This document shows positions 12,701-27,700 of a stretch of 64,000 nt of DNA, in pieces (the stretch's first letter is position 1; the number at the start of each line of letters is the position of its first letter). The notes below the pieces were generated by a model. It was not told where the DNA came from, searched no databases, and worked only from the letters and a program-made list of their open reading frames with translations. Origin of the DNA: Diadema setosum (taxonomy: Eukaryota > Echinodermata > Echinoidea > Diadematoida > Diadematidae); the NCBI GenBank assembly GCA_033980235.1, contig CM067067.1, positions 14,814,401 through 14,878,400 of the forward strand. Direction: 5' to 3'. The translations under genes were made by a program, and so were the position numbers.

Positions 12701-15700
12701 CTCATCAGTGACAGTTTTGTGACAGTGAAATAACATTCACTTTATGGAGTAAAATGCCAATGGGTGTATGGCTCTAGACGAGGCCCTTATTCTCTCCCCA
12801 TATAATTCTGTCTCATTTTTCAGCATTGCGAAGACACGCGGAAGTCTCTTGAGAAATGTTCAGAAGAGAACGACATCAAACTCTTTGTGGCCCAGAAGAA
12901 GACAGGAAACAGAAGACCAGGTGGGTGAAATAGTATACAAATAATACGCATCATTGAGGACATTAGTAAAAATTACCCACCTGCTTTGTACCTTTATAAC
13001 AGTCTACTGTGGTGATAGCCGATGGCATTTGGACAGTTTTGAAAGTACAAAGTGTGGGTAATTATTCTATTGCTTAACCCATTGACAACGGACTGATTTT
13101 GCTACAACACGCATTGGCCATAGACACCTGCCCGAGTATACTCGGGACTCATCTTCAACGGGTTAAACAAAGTGATATGCTCTCTATGCTATGCTACATG
13201 TATGTTGTATATTATAGGGCCACTATGTTATTTGTATGATAAAATACCTTAACAAAATGATATGTTATATAAGTTGTGTTTTACATGTATATAAATATAT
13301 AATTTTTTAATAAAATGATGAAGCAATCTTTGGCATTGAAAGAATTTCAAATGTAGGTATTTTAAATTCCTTGGCAGCCATTTTGTGAGTAAATAAATTG
13401 ATGAAATCTTGCTCGCTCACCATGGCAATGTGAAAGTGCTAATGACCTGTCATTCTACTTTACTAATGACCGGTCCAAAGCAGAATTATGTGTTAGGCAA
13501 AATAAATGCCCGATCATTTGTACACTCTTGATCAGTCATTTGATTGGGATCTGCTCCATCTTGTTATAAAGACTTCTCATCAATTATGGAAAGTAGAGTA
13601 TACCGAGACTAGGAAGTGATTATGTTACAGTCTTTTAATTATAGCTGGGGTTGGAACGAGGTACAAGCATAAACACTCGGGCCAGGTGAAGGTGTTTAGA
13701 ACCAGTTGCCATGGCAATGATGAATGGCTTTGACATCACACTTTGGTGGTCTATTAATGCATTTTGATACTGGAGCAGCCCAATGGATCCTGTAGACAGT
13801 CCTTAGAGTGGCAGAATCTGTTAGGAAATGATTTTATCACTGTCAGAGTGTTTGAACCAAAGAAAGGTATCTCCAGATATAGAGCAAATACTGGAGGATA
13901 CAGTCATGCTTCCAGTGTTGACTGATATAAATCAGAGGTAAAAGTTGTAAAGATTGCTGCTAGAATAAAGAAAACAAACAAACACACAAAATGGCTGTTT
14001 GAATTTTTGTTCAACAACTGCTCTCCAGTCTTTGCTGCTGTAAGATTTCACTTGGAAAAAAGAAAAACAAAGTAAAATACAGAGAATAGTGGCTAATCCT
14101 TTCAAAAGAGCAGTACTGTATTTTCATTCTTACAAGGTATTTTTAGGTCGTTGTGTCACAAGCACATGGATGCACACACAAACACACGTGTGAATCTGAA
14201 CAGCTGGAGCTTCATTACTGGTTCTCTTAATAAAGGAAGAGTGTGAAAACAACAAAAAACTAGATGTTTTTGGCAGGAAAATGTCACCCTTTTTCGTGTC
14301 CTTTTTTGTGTAAGTGAACAAGTGTCATTTCTGCAAAGCGTATGACCATGTGGAGTCAGTAATGTATCCTAAGTGACTACTTTTTCTAAAGCTGGAGTCA
14401 CAGAAACTATTTTTGCTATGTGTAAGAAAGGCTCATCGTAAAAAAGCGTGATGTTCGTGTAGAGGTCAATTATGGGGCAATATGTTATGAATTTATACAT
14501 ACCTATTTTTGTTTTTGTTGTTGTTTCTGACATTTTGAACCTCAGCCGGTGGAATCTGTCTGGAGCAGGAGGGGGATGCAATCATTTGCACAAAATAGAA
14601 ATCGTCTATTTTTGGTCTGTGTGCTGCAATTTTGAGGGGATGTATTCTTTTCCCCTTAGGGATGTGCAGAAGCCTTCCTCTGCTATGATGTGATGAAGCT
14701 GGTGACGTTTTCATGAGTTATTAGCAGAATATGATGCTTTCAGCAGCCGCCATGCTATTGATAGCCAGTGCTTGTACATGTATAAAGGAGTAACTGAAAT
14801 CGCAAATGAGAATATCTCAGAACAGGCCAGCATGAATGTTCTGATCAATGTGGATCAAATAATCCTCAGCATGTATTTTATAATAATGAAATACAATTAT
14901 AGAAATCAAAAGGGCTTACTTTCTTTGGGTCGATTGATTATGGAAAACTCAAAAGTTTATAGAATACCCAAGAGTACAAAGGACTTATTTCAACAATTGG
15001 TAACTAGAAAAAAAAGAAGAAAAAAAAAACTGAATGAACTTAAGGCAGGCTGTGCGTTTTGACATTGATGATGTCTTGAAAATTCATTATTTGTTTGAAT
15101 TCAGGTATGGCTGAGATATCCAAAAGGAAAGAGGTGGGACCCACCTTTTATTAGTTTGTTGTGCTTTGTCTTTGGATACCTCGGCCATTTCAAAGCTGAT
15201 TTCTATCAAATCAGCTCTGAAGTACTCTGAGAATTAAATGCGCTTTGATATTTCATAAGTGGTTTCTAATTATCTCGCAAAAAGTTAAAATTTAAATCCA
15301 CCATCTCAAGCAAAACTATATGCCATCCCTTTAAGCCATACCATTATCTTGATTCATTCTGTGGGAGGGAATAAGGAGCAATTCAGTAATTTTGAATAAG
15401 CCTGTCTGAAAAAGAAATTATTTAGGTACATTCTAAGGGGCCATTTTAAGATGCCTGTAAAGGAAGCCAAGTTACTATATTTGATTTGATTTGATTTGAT
15501 TTGATTTGATTTATTTATTCTCCGTATGGTATTATTTACATTTTTTTCAACATAATCAAGCATAATATATATAAATATGATACTCATTATAGCTAGTTTC
15601 TACAATTTCACCAATTTTGATTACACATATATCTGTGACATAATTGCAGTACATGTTTTCTGAATTACCATACAGAACGGCTGCCAATTATAAGCTATAA

Positions 15701-18700
15701 GGAAGCTTGACCCTTTAGCGACCGATAATACAATATGTTAATGCAATAAAAGAAGCGGGTCCAACATGATGCTCGTGGAAAAGGGGGATAATAGGAGAGA
15801 CAGAAAGAGCAAGAAAGAGAGGGTGATAGAAACCTTCCGATACCAGGCTTGCCAGATCAAACTCACAATAAATACATACACGTGTATATGATTATAGATT
15901 ACAGTAATGTATTCACATATTCACCCACAAATAGACATGATACAGTGTTGCTATTGTCAAATAAAGGTTACATCGAATTAAGAATAGAAGAGACAAGAAC
16001 AACTAAGAAGTATACACAGTTCAGCGCCCTACACCAGGGCGTATAGAGGAGTATAACTTGCCCGACATAACAAGAATAATAGACAGCAGAGACAAAGACG
16101 TATAAATGGGAGGAGTGCAAAATATAATGCTTATGCTCTTTCTTACATGCAGCACCAATTGAGTACGAGAACTTCTACAACAACCAGAAAACGGCAGCAG
16201 CAGCACCTAACGGCAGAACAATGCCCTCACCGTCAGGGGACGCTCAGCGGCGGAGGGACCCACACACTGCCCTGCCCTCCATACCCGGCAACTCCCCAAA
16301 TCCAGTGACCAACGGGAACAGGCGGTCGTTGCCACGGCAGCAAGACGGTGGTAAATTTTGGAGTTTGCGCATTTGGCTAGGGGAGGATTTTGAGGGCGGG
16401 GTGGAGAAGTTTAAGCACTATCAGGTCAGAGGTCATTGCAAGTCCTAGTGACCGTTATCAAAGTAATTATTTTGGATGGTAAACAAAACGTGATAAACAG
16501 TGGGCTTTCTTAGAGATTAAAAACAATATGCACCAAAAGTGACAAAGAACTAAAGGCAGAATCGCAGCAAAGTCACCATTTAAACCTGTTCATTTTAGAA
16601 TTCTCCATAAAACTTCAAGGAGCCGGTATCCTAGAAGAGATGGAAACATGAGTGAACAATTTTTTCAGGCCATGGTCTTATCTGTTGGACCATCTAACTG
16701 GACATATTGGTTGATATCTTTTGACCATCTATTTGGCAACAAATTTATCTGCTCACCATCTCTTGGGCCATGGTCCTACCCATTGATATAGTTATACAGC
16801 TTCAGCAGCTTATACTAGTCATTCAAAAGATTGCAAAAGTAAAGCAGCAGTAAATTAAGAGACTGATGCACTAGCCTACAATAAATCCAGGAGGTTTATT
16901 GATCCAGCTGCCCAATGGCAGATGAAAAGAATGTTTTCAAGATTTTTCTGTCATTTAAAAAAAGAGAGGTCAAAAAGAGAAAATTTTGAATTGGCATTTG
17001 AATGGTTTCAGTAATGATCAAGAAAATCAGTTGTAGCAGTCATTAAAGTCTGAATGGTAGATACATGTATCTATTTCTGTGAGTGTATTCTGAAATATTG
17101 TGCACGATGTATTCCACTTTGTACACCATCATTAGAAATTATAGAAAGGCCAGAAGCTGCCAGCGGCTGCCTGTAGTGTACCGTCACATAGTGTACTGTT
17201 TCACCTTGTCTTTGCTACCACTCAGAGTATTTATGCCTCATGTCTCCAATAACACATGACAGTGTAACAACAAAATACCCACCCCCCCCCCCAGTACTCA
17301 CACACACACACACACATACACACACACACCCTCACACACAAACAGCTCTTTCTTGTCTTGCCATGGCAAAATTGCACACAGCCGTGATACTGACTTTGTC
17401 CTATTTACACAAAATCCACATTTCCGTGGTACAGGCACGCTGGATTATTCAGAAACACACTGTATCTGATAGTGAATGCACTTGTATTTCAAAGTCTTTT
17501 TTTGTGTTTTAGTGCATAGTTAACTTTTGTTTCATTTCATTTTTCTTTGCACTATGTTTATAGAGGCCAGATTATTGTAATTCATGTCAGACAAGAAGAC
17601 TGACGTTTCGTGTATTTCATGCCAAAAACAGAAACAGCTGACTGAGGCTCATTTCAATGTTTCTTCATGTCAGCCAGTCTCTGGTACTAGTAATATCAAG
17701 TGACATTTACCTTGACATTAAGGCCCAAATTCATCAGGTAGTTTGAATCTTGTCCATGGATTACTGGTATGTACTTTTTGATTGCGTAATTGTGCACAAA
17801 TAGTGGCATGTGCCAACAGACAGCAGATACATTGTAGTTAATACACCAGTGGCATGTGCATGTTTGAGGTACTGTACATTGTACCTCTGTGTATTTGGCT
17901 GAATTTCTGTCATGGATTTGATACAAACTACTTCTTTGAATTGAGATAAATATTATGTTCTGAGTGTTGGGAAGTAACAAAGTGGTCGTAATCAGTGTGA
18001 CTTTTCTTGGTATTTTTATTTTACAAAAATGTTGTGTAACTTGCACTTAATTTGACGTGAACGTGTTGCACATTGTGACAGAACATTCACACCCACATCC
18101 GCTCGTACAGAGGAACTTTGGTGAGTATGGGAACCCAGCACCCAGGAATCAGCTCCCCAAACAAAGCTGAAATACTTATTGCAAACATGGTTTTGATTGC
18201 CAGTGACATTAATACACCTTTGTACATCGTAACTGACATGTTCATGTTCAGATGGTACCACACGTTACACCCTCTTGCTTCAGTATCACCCTAACCACAG
18301 ATTTCACTTCCCATTGTTTGCATTGTGTCCCTCCGTATTGATGTTGTGGACTAACCAGCAAGGGTATAACAAGTAATCATATATAATTGTAACGAGTCTG
18401 AATCAAACTGATTTCTCGCTTAGACAAAATTTGCTGTGTTCATGTTTCCTTGCTGAGGAATTTCTGAAAAATTTTTGGCACACCAGAATTTTTCTTTAAA
18501 GACATTTTACTTTCCCTTTTTAGAAATTAAATAAAAAAAATAGATCTTTGATTACATTGGGATGGCTCAGAGAAGGTACAATTGTATGGTTTGGGATTAT
18601 ATAATTAAACCAAAACAATTGCATTAATTTGTTAATTTGCTGTGAAATGAAAAAAAAGATCTACAATGTACATGACGACTGAATCAGTGGAAATCCTAAC

Positions 18701-21700
18701 AAGCATGAAAATGGAATAAGGAAGTTCAAATATTTTCCAAATTTAGCAGTAACCAGAGAATGTCCTCAAATTTATAAATTGGGAAGTATTCTTGAATCCT
18801 TTGCTGGCCTGCACATAATCATGTGTTGCTGTTTTGCTAAACCTATTCTTGTGATTAAGGTAATCTCATCTGGAATGCATATATCATGATTTTTTTTGTT
18901 AATTTCATATGACCAGCAAAAGACCGTACCATGTCCCTTTATCAGACTATAACCATCAGTTATTGGTTGAAACAAAAAGAAGGCAGAGCTGGATTTCTTT
19001 TATTCCTTACCTGATTACATTCCAGTTTTGACTGGTATGATTAAATGTTCAAAATATCTCAACAAATGGCACTTTTGAAAAAAAAAAAGTTTTGGTTTCC
19101 ATGAAAATGGTGGTGGCACTTGGATGTGGAGTGCTTGCCAGCAGCAAAACAATGTGCATTCAAAGCATGGCCAATAATGTAAAGTACACCCTCTAGGTGC
19201 CATATTGTTACCCCTACCATGCTGTGCAACCCCATCATGCTGCATGAATGCAGGTGGTCAATGTTTTTCTCTGGCTGGATTTAATTGTCTCTGTCAAGAT
19301 TCAGGCGTGGGAGATAAATGGAAAATGAATGCTCATTTACGTCGACAGGGGCAATTTGTCAATCAGTCGCAATAAATGAATAGACAGTTGTTCAAATAAA
19401 TGATTCTTCACATTTTGAAGTGACTGATCCCCACCCAAATATGTATGCCCGTGATTTTTATAGTAACCCTATAGCTATTACTCAAATCACTGAATACATT
19501 ACTCTATACATTAAAAGCTCTGTGGAGGAATTAATTTTAGTTAACAGCCAGACATGGCAAGTCCAGAAAATCCAAGCAAGCAACTGCTACATATTTTTTC
19601 ATTTTTTTGATTCATTGCTTTGAATGTACAGTATATACTGGCATGCCATCCAAAGAAAACATTCAAAGCTGTTTTGGCACATGTGAGTCAAAGCAAGCCA
19701 AATGCTATTGTTTACTGCTCTGTGTCTGTATTGAGTACCGTGTGTTGTACGTCATCCACCGTCTGTCATTCGTATACGTGCAAAACTCTTTCTCATTTTC
19801 ATCTCCTTCTCCAAACTTGGAGGGTGGATTTTTGACAAAGCTTGGCAGGAATTGATGACCGATGAGGGGAGGGGACTATAGTTTGTACAAATGTTGGTGG
19901 GGCCCCCAGGGACCCACGGAGCGGGACCTGAATATCCCAATTAAGCAAATTTTCATGATTTTCTTTGGGAAATATTTTTTAAAAATATTTTAGATAACTG
20001 GGGACTAGAATTTAATGAAGAGATGGAATCCTAAAGAGTACAGAGTAGGGTGCTACCATTTAGGAGTCACCTAGGATTGGGCCCAAATATGCAAAATAAT
20101 ATAATTTTCATAGTTTTGACATTTTTATTATCTTCTTATCGGTTGCTAGACATCTACAAAACTTGGCAGGAATGATTAGTTGGGGGAGGGGGTCATATTT
20201 TGTATGAATGGTATACATATCTCCAAATTAGCTTCATTCATTATTTTGACATTATCATCTTTTTGAAACCCGGGGAAGAGGGGAGAATTTGACAAAACTT
20301 GGCAGGAATCATAAATGGGGGGATTATAGTTTGTACAAATGTTAGTGGTATTCCCCTAGGGGCCCATATGGTGAGGCCCAAATACCTAAAAATAGGAGAG
20401 TGTTTCCAGAGCTAGAGCCTTTATCGATATCAATATTGCAAGGTTTTTGAAATAGTTTGCCTCAGGTGGAGGGATATGATCATGATGTCAATATGTTCCG
20501 TTCCAGCAAGCACTGTTACTGCGGGTCTCTTGCTTCCCATAGTAAATGAAATCTTGAAAATAAATGTATCTGTGATGATCTGCTGGCAAAAACATTAATA
20601 ACATTGTTTTGATCCAATGTTATACCTCTTTTGTGAAAAAGTATGCATGAATATTTGATTGAATGTATTCATGAATGGTATATCTACACATTCACTTTGT
20701 TCAAAATTGAGTTTAAACATAAAAATCCTTTTGCTACTGCAATGTAAAAAGGGCATATTTTAATAAATAACTTTTCATCAAATACTGTAACATCAAACTG
20801 CTGTGATCTTTGCATTTGCCTTGTTATTGTAATTCCATTTTGACATCTATACTAATCACAGATAACAGAGATATAATCTGTGTTTAACAACAGTACCCTA
20901 TATGATCTATGTGTGCAAGAAACATCTCATCCTTTTATTTCTTGTGGTTATTCTCTTTGTTTCCCTGGCTACAAAACCTTGTTTGTTTTTCATCAAGTCC
21001 TCATCAGTGCATGTGAGTTGTGGACTTCTCATTAGCCCCAAATGCTGTGTATTGTTCGATTCTAACCTTCATATATTTGTGTTTTTGTTTTGTTTGTTTT
21101 GTTTTGTTTTCTCTCTTTTTTTTCTCCCTCCCCTAGATTTTTTTGTAAATTAACCCACTCATTTCATTCTGATTTTTAATTATTTTGGCTTGTCTCATCC
21201 CGCTAGACCCACTTTACGCCGCCGTGGATTCACCTCCGCCCCAGTCCAGTGCGGGGTCTATGCAAACCTTAGTCCGGGCACGGTTTGACTATAAAGCCCA
21301 GGTAAAGGAGAGCTTCTCACTTTATTAATCATCTAGAAAGAAACTTGGTACAAAGGAAACACACACAATTATATAAAATACATTAAGAAAACAAACAAAT
21401 CCAAGTTTCAAGGCATAAAAATGTGAACGTATGGGCTTCTTATAAGTGTTTGACAAATTTGTCAGTCAGTTGCAATAAAAAAAAAAAACTCCATGCAAGA
21501 ATTCAGTAATTTGAGTATGGACTTTTTTCATACTCAAGCAGCTTTTCTTTATTTCCCCTCTTGATAAAGATTTTATATTCTGTATATTTCATATGTATCC
21601 TTCTGTTTCTCGAGCATTTTTAGATCTGTAGATCTGTCTGTTCTTCCGGACATGTGTAGAAATATCTGGTGTATACACATGGTTTACAATATTACAGTTT

Positions 21701-24700
21701 CAAAAGTTTCAGCAGGTACGATTAGAATATATTGAGGCTGTCACAAAACATGTCGAAATTATGAAAACAACATACATTGTATAGTGAAAATGTCTGTGAC
21801 CTCATTCGCGAAAACATCTGTGCGCGAAAATAACAGCTCATTCAGTGTTGAAGTGCCCAATGATGTAGGCATACAGTATTGTACAACCTTGAGATGGCAA
21901 GAAACTAAATCCAATTTAGTGGTTGATGTTCAATAACATCTGCTATTTACAACTCAGAGGAATGCTTGTTGCAGGGTACAGTACTTATGTTCGCTGTGAC
22001 CACGCAAGCCGTAGTGAAACCTCCTACAAAACCACAGGGCTTTCTCTAGAAACCCCTATTCATCAGATACAATCTTTTGCATAGACAGAGACCTACATAC
22101 ATCCGATAACAATACAGAAAACATTCAACAGCAGGTGCATGCTATTGAAGTTTATAGCAGGTTTGCATTAACATGTGAATACCTCTCTGCTGGACAGGCT
22201 TCGGTCTGCTCTGCAAGTAAAGGTGACATGTCATCACCCACTAGTGCATTTAGGATCTCGCCCACTGGGTATCATAATGATGATGATAACCTGTGATTTG
22301 ATTACGTAAGATTGTGGAGTGTTTGTGTCTCTATGTGTGTGGTCTGTATTTGTGTTTATATGTGTCTGTTTAGCTAGTATAAAAAGGGTTTGATAGAGAC
22401 ATGCTTTATAGGATTCTGTCACCTGCTGTCATATTTGTTGCAGTGTACTCTAAAACCTTCTCGCGACCACAAATCTCAATCTGCCATCGCATCAACATTA
22501 TGTGTGAAGAGTTTGCTGAAGGTACATGTTTTGAGAGAGACAGCATTTGATGCAAAGCACACTTGTAGCAGGGAGGTGTTACAGAGATGGAGTGGCAACT
22601 CTTCGTAATTCATACAAACGCATGTTTGGGTTCAAGGCGTTACAATGGGATGTCTAGCATTCCATTACGCTTTGAAGTCATGCTCGGCGCCGCTCTGGTT
22701 TGCAAGACGAAGTTGGGAGACGAAGAACGCATTTCACCTTTCGTTGAATTACAAGTTCTATTTCACCGTAAAATTTTAAATGAAATAGAAATGTCTACTC
22801 GAATTGATTTAGAATAGTTTAGGAAAGAATTCAATATTATAAACATGTATTTCTAGTTTCTTCGTAATGCGCAAATCAAAATGAAATGAAAATTAGGCCC
22901 TCTTAAAAACCTAATATTTTTCTATAATGCGCATATTTTTGCATGTTAGTTTTTTAATCTTTTAATCTGGGATATTTTGATCTTTCAAATACAGTACTCC
23001 GCTAAAGCGTATTCCAGCGTGCTTTTAAACTATTTGCTGTTAAAATTGTTAGTTTTACACTGCATTTTGGTTCGCTGCTCCAATTCAAGTTACACAAATT
23101 CATTGTTGCCATCACATTGAAAGAGAGAGCGAATTGCAGTAGGGGCAAGTATTTCTAGATGTGAGAGCGCTAGTCCCGATTATTGATGCTCTCTTTTGTC
23201 AAAGCACATGGGTAACACCTGTAGTTAAACGCATAACTTCTCGGCGGGGCCGCGCATGACTTCAAAGGAGAGCAGTAGTTGTCTCTCCTTCTCTAGCACC
23301 TCCCTGCTTGTAGCACCCAACAGGTAGACACATGTACAGTGTGCTTAATGGAGTTATAGATGACAGGGAAAAGGGGAAGGACTTTTCCTAGAGCTTTTTC
23401 TCTTATATTTTGTTTCAAGGTTGGATTGGGGCAAAGGATGGGAACTGCCAATATCCAGAGAGCAAGTCTCTTTGTAACACCACAAAAAGTGTTGTGGCAG
23501 ATCGAAATTGTGTGAACATGAGAATCGTCCTTGGAGATATTACTTGTCTTGTCTTGCAAAAGATGCCCACAATCAATAGGTTGATTATCATGGCACTACA
23601 CTTACTGTAAGATGAGTGAAATATATGGTGCATATTTTCAAATGTGTCAGAGAACATATATGTATGATTTTTAATAGTGGGAATGTCCACAAAGAAAAAT
23701 AACCAGGAAATGATGATAACAAGTCAGAGTTATCCGTAGACAGTAGGAGTGTATAGTGTTAAGTTTAACTTTAAGGTAAAGATGGCTTTCATTAGTTCAT
23801 GAATGAAGTGACAGATTTCTTTTTCTAAAGTTCTGTGGTATTCATTCATAATTTGTTGTATTGCAAAGATGCAGCTTACAAAGTATAATACAAAAGAGAG
23901 AAATGGTCAACTTGGAATCCTGTTGTTACATTTTCCAAGGACCCCTTCCCCACTGCAATTAATCAGTCACAAACACACAAATGTGCACACATACGAGTAC
24001 ACATGTTCCACTTCATTGAAACTCGACAATTAGAGTGTGAGAATTTTGTACATGTAGATGACTCCTTGCCAATATTGGTATTTGGTCTCACTGGAATTCC
24101 CGAGCTGACACCAGTGAAACAAACTCATTTGCTGTTTTAAATCTGTAATAAGTACCAGTACTATTAAAAACAAAGAAAAAAAAAAGGATTGACTCATGAG
24201 GCTACCATCTTAATTCTAAAAGAAAATCTTTGAAATATGTAAAAAAAGAAAAGTGAAAACTTTAGCAAAACTTGGCATTATTGATGAGCTGTATGGAAAA
24301 GCAGAATCATGCAGAAATTTGCCACTTTTAAAAATATCAAATTAGCAACTTTACCGAATAAGATTTATGGTGCTGTCACGGCAGGCCATCACAATAAAAT
24401 TGTTTGACCAGAACTGGACAAATAGAATGGTTGATTAGTAACACTGTTATCATTTAGCGTTATCTTACCTGTGTGGCGTATGTGCCTCCTTATTAATTGG
24501 ACAGCTGTTCACATGTCCCTCAAAGTAAATACTTTGTATCTAACTCTTGGTTTCGGATACGCATGAGAACCATCGACTCACGGTCGGATGGATGCAGTGT
24601 TTCTATCGACAAATTTATTGTTCAGGAGCCGGAAAGGCACACACTGCGATGTTTTATCTCTTTGTGCGCCCGAGCACTTTGGCCTTAACTTGCTGTTGTT

Positions 24701-27700
24701 CTTTCATCAGCTTCCAACTAGTTTCTCCAAACTGGACCTGATAGTAGGTCAGCCAGTTACGTCTTTTGTATGTTTACTTGGTTTTGCATTCACACTTCAT
24801 TTATAGCCTCAGAAGCATATGCAGGAAGTTATTATTTCAAATCGTGAAGTTGATTTCCAGTTTATCTTTCACTTTCATTGTAACAGTTGCTTTTAAAAGG
24901 ATGCTATTAAAGATGTAAAGCACATTTTAAATGTCATTTATATGTCAATATGAGATTTTGTACTGTACAAGTAGTTTACATTTTGTTCTGTACAAATAGT
25001 TTGCCATAACTTTACTTTTGCTAGCAGGTGTAGATCATAATTTTCAAGTAGAATTAGCTTGAGGTATAAGTTTTCTTCAGTTTGTCTCCCTGTACAAATG
25101 GAATTTGCAAGATCACGATTGCTGATGTGTGATTTAACGAACATGTCTGGGGAAAAGGAGCCATGGGACATGTTTGTTAATTTATAGATCAGCAGTTGCA
25201 ATCCTACAAATTTCATCTGTAGATGGAAACAAATTGAAGAAAATTCACACCTCAACCTACACCCCTCTGCCTGATAATCTCTTGCTTAGAATTAGCTCAT
25301 TGCTTCTGAGACACATTCACTGTCCTTTGCCATACTGACTTTAAATGTTTCTGACCACTGGGATTAGGATGGTGTACCCTGAACCAACAGAGCGTAGTCC
25401 AGGATGGACAGCGTAGAGGTGGTTGGTCAGGAGCATTTAAGGGATGGACAGAGCACCTCACCCGTGTCGCACTTTTTTAACCTGTTGAGGACGAGTTCCC
25501 AGTATACTCTCGCATTTGTCTGGGAAATGTGTGTTGTAGCAAAATCAGTCAGTCCTCAATGGGTTAATATGTCTTCTCCTCCCTGCTGATGTTTGTATTT
25601 CTGTCGCATGTAAAAAAAAATAAAATCAAACTAAACATGCAAAATTATATTCAGTCATAGTTTAAGCCTTGTCTTTTTTCTTCAGGCCCAGGTTTTTATA
25701 AAGGGCTCACCCAATGAGCATTGTGCTATAACCATAAAGTTTGTGCTAGGTTTGATAAAGATATACTGAAGATGTGAATTTTTTTCCCCTCTGGGAACAT
25801 GAAATCTGTTCTTTCGAGTTAAAGATTGATATATTGCAAAGCTAGTCATGATGCTGAAGGCTGTGTTTCAGTAACAATGGAAATGACTGCATTGTCCTAG
25901 CCTACTTTAGAAATAACAATATTTGCTTTCAAGTGTGTAAGGTATCACGATGAGATTTATGGTTCATGTGTTTGAGTCATAGTTTTGAAACATGCCTGAA
26001 GTGATGGGAAATTTATGCTCGGTGTGAAAAGTAGAAGGGGTATCAGTGGCATTCTTAATCTCTGTAGAAATATAAGCAATGCACACATGAATATGTGCAG
26101 ATATCGAGCCTACTACCAGTAGATAGATAGAGTGATGTAGGAAATGTGAGATTGTCAAGTATCCAATGGGCAAGGCTCGTTTAAAAGGATAAGTTCACCT
26201 TAATATATATGTGGATTGAGTGAATTCAGCAATTAGTATAACACATTAGTGAAATTTTGAGGAAAATCAGACAATCTGTTTAAAAAGTTATGAATTTTTA
26301 AAGCGCCATTGCCTCTTTCAGAAGGCAGGGGAAATGATAGTACCCCTAACAAACATCAGTAACATGTCGAGAGAATGTGTACTTTTTCCAGAAAATGACA
26401 TTTTGTGGAATTCTCTCTATATTATCATTACATCATTCTATGTATGTGACATCACAAACTGCAGTAGTCTTCTCATCCAGCAGTGACTGCACAGAAACTT
26501 TAATAATTCAGTATAATTATTGAAGGTATGTGATAATTTGGGAACCTGAATTTTTACTTTGTTGCATAAAAAAATTACGATATAACTGTGTTCATTATAT
26601 CAGGAGTGCACTGTGTTACAAAACTGTGAAATGTGTAGAGTATTATCGCAATGATAGTTATGTTTAGATGCATGATGGGCTCAGCATTTCGTCACATTTT
26701 GATATTTTTTCTCTTTTTTTTTTCAAACTCCTACACAAAACAATTCTCTCAGGAGTGATTGCCATGAAGTAAAATCAAGTGTAGTAGAAATGAATGGCAA
26801 GGTAAGTCTATGTTATCATTACCAGAAGCAAATGTGTAGCCTGCATATAGGTTTTGGCAGTATCTTCGTGTTTGTAGTTTGGAACATAGTGGTGACGTTA
26901 AGTTGTGCAGCTGCATTGTATATGCATAAATGTGATTGTGCTCATCTGCCCACAGCGGTTTCCACTGGATGGCCTTTTTGCATTTTTGCTTGTCAGTTGA
27001 CCATTCATGCCATTTTTTGTTTGTGTGTATACATCCAGAGTGTGAATTATGGTTTTCTTAAAGGACAAGTTCACCTTCATAGACATGTGGGTTGAGTGAA
27101 TGCAGCAATATTAGTAGAACACATCAGTGAGAGTTTGAGCAAAATCGGACAATCCTTTAAAAAAATGTGAATTTTTGAAGTTTCTGCTCAGTCACGGCTG
27201 GATGAAAAGACTACTATAGCTTGTGATGTCACATGAGTACAACGATATAAAGAAAGAATAAAGAAAATTCAACATATTTCCATTTTTCTCGCATAACAAA
27301 AGAACACTCGACTTCTCTCTCTCAGAAGGCAAGGGGAATAATATTACCATTAACATACGTCAGTTGCAAGTCAAAGAACTGTGCACTTTATTCAAAAAGT
27401 AAAGTTTTGTGAAATTCTCTTTTTATTTTCCTTATATAGTTGTACGCATGTGACATCTTACACTGTAGTAGTCTTCTCTTCCAGCAGTGACTGCGCAGAT
27501 ACTTAAAACATTCGTAACTTTTGAACGGATTGTCCAATTTTCCTCAAACTTTCACTGATGTGTTCTACTAATATTGCTACATTCTCTCAATCCTTATGTA
27601 TATGAAGGTGAACTTGTCCTTTAAAACCACAAGGAAGAGGGAAATAGTTTACAGCTTCTTTCTCAATTATGGTTTCCTAAAACTGCAAGGAAGAAGGAAA

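Larger units (their letters stand above)
12921..16152. other. Intron of PSTPIP1-like gene
   Basis: Contains family B copy 5 (13074-13166), a truncated family A copy (15104-15334) and an (ATTTG)n run (15480-15512). No exon or gene seen in the rest. Confidence 0.7.
16351..21206. other. Intron of PSTPIP1-like gene
   Basis: Holds a (CA)n run (17298-17342) and a set of diverged tandem repeats (19810-20400). No further exon recognised; exon phases on both sides (1 to 1) agree without one. Confidence 0.7.
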
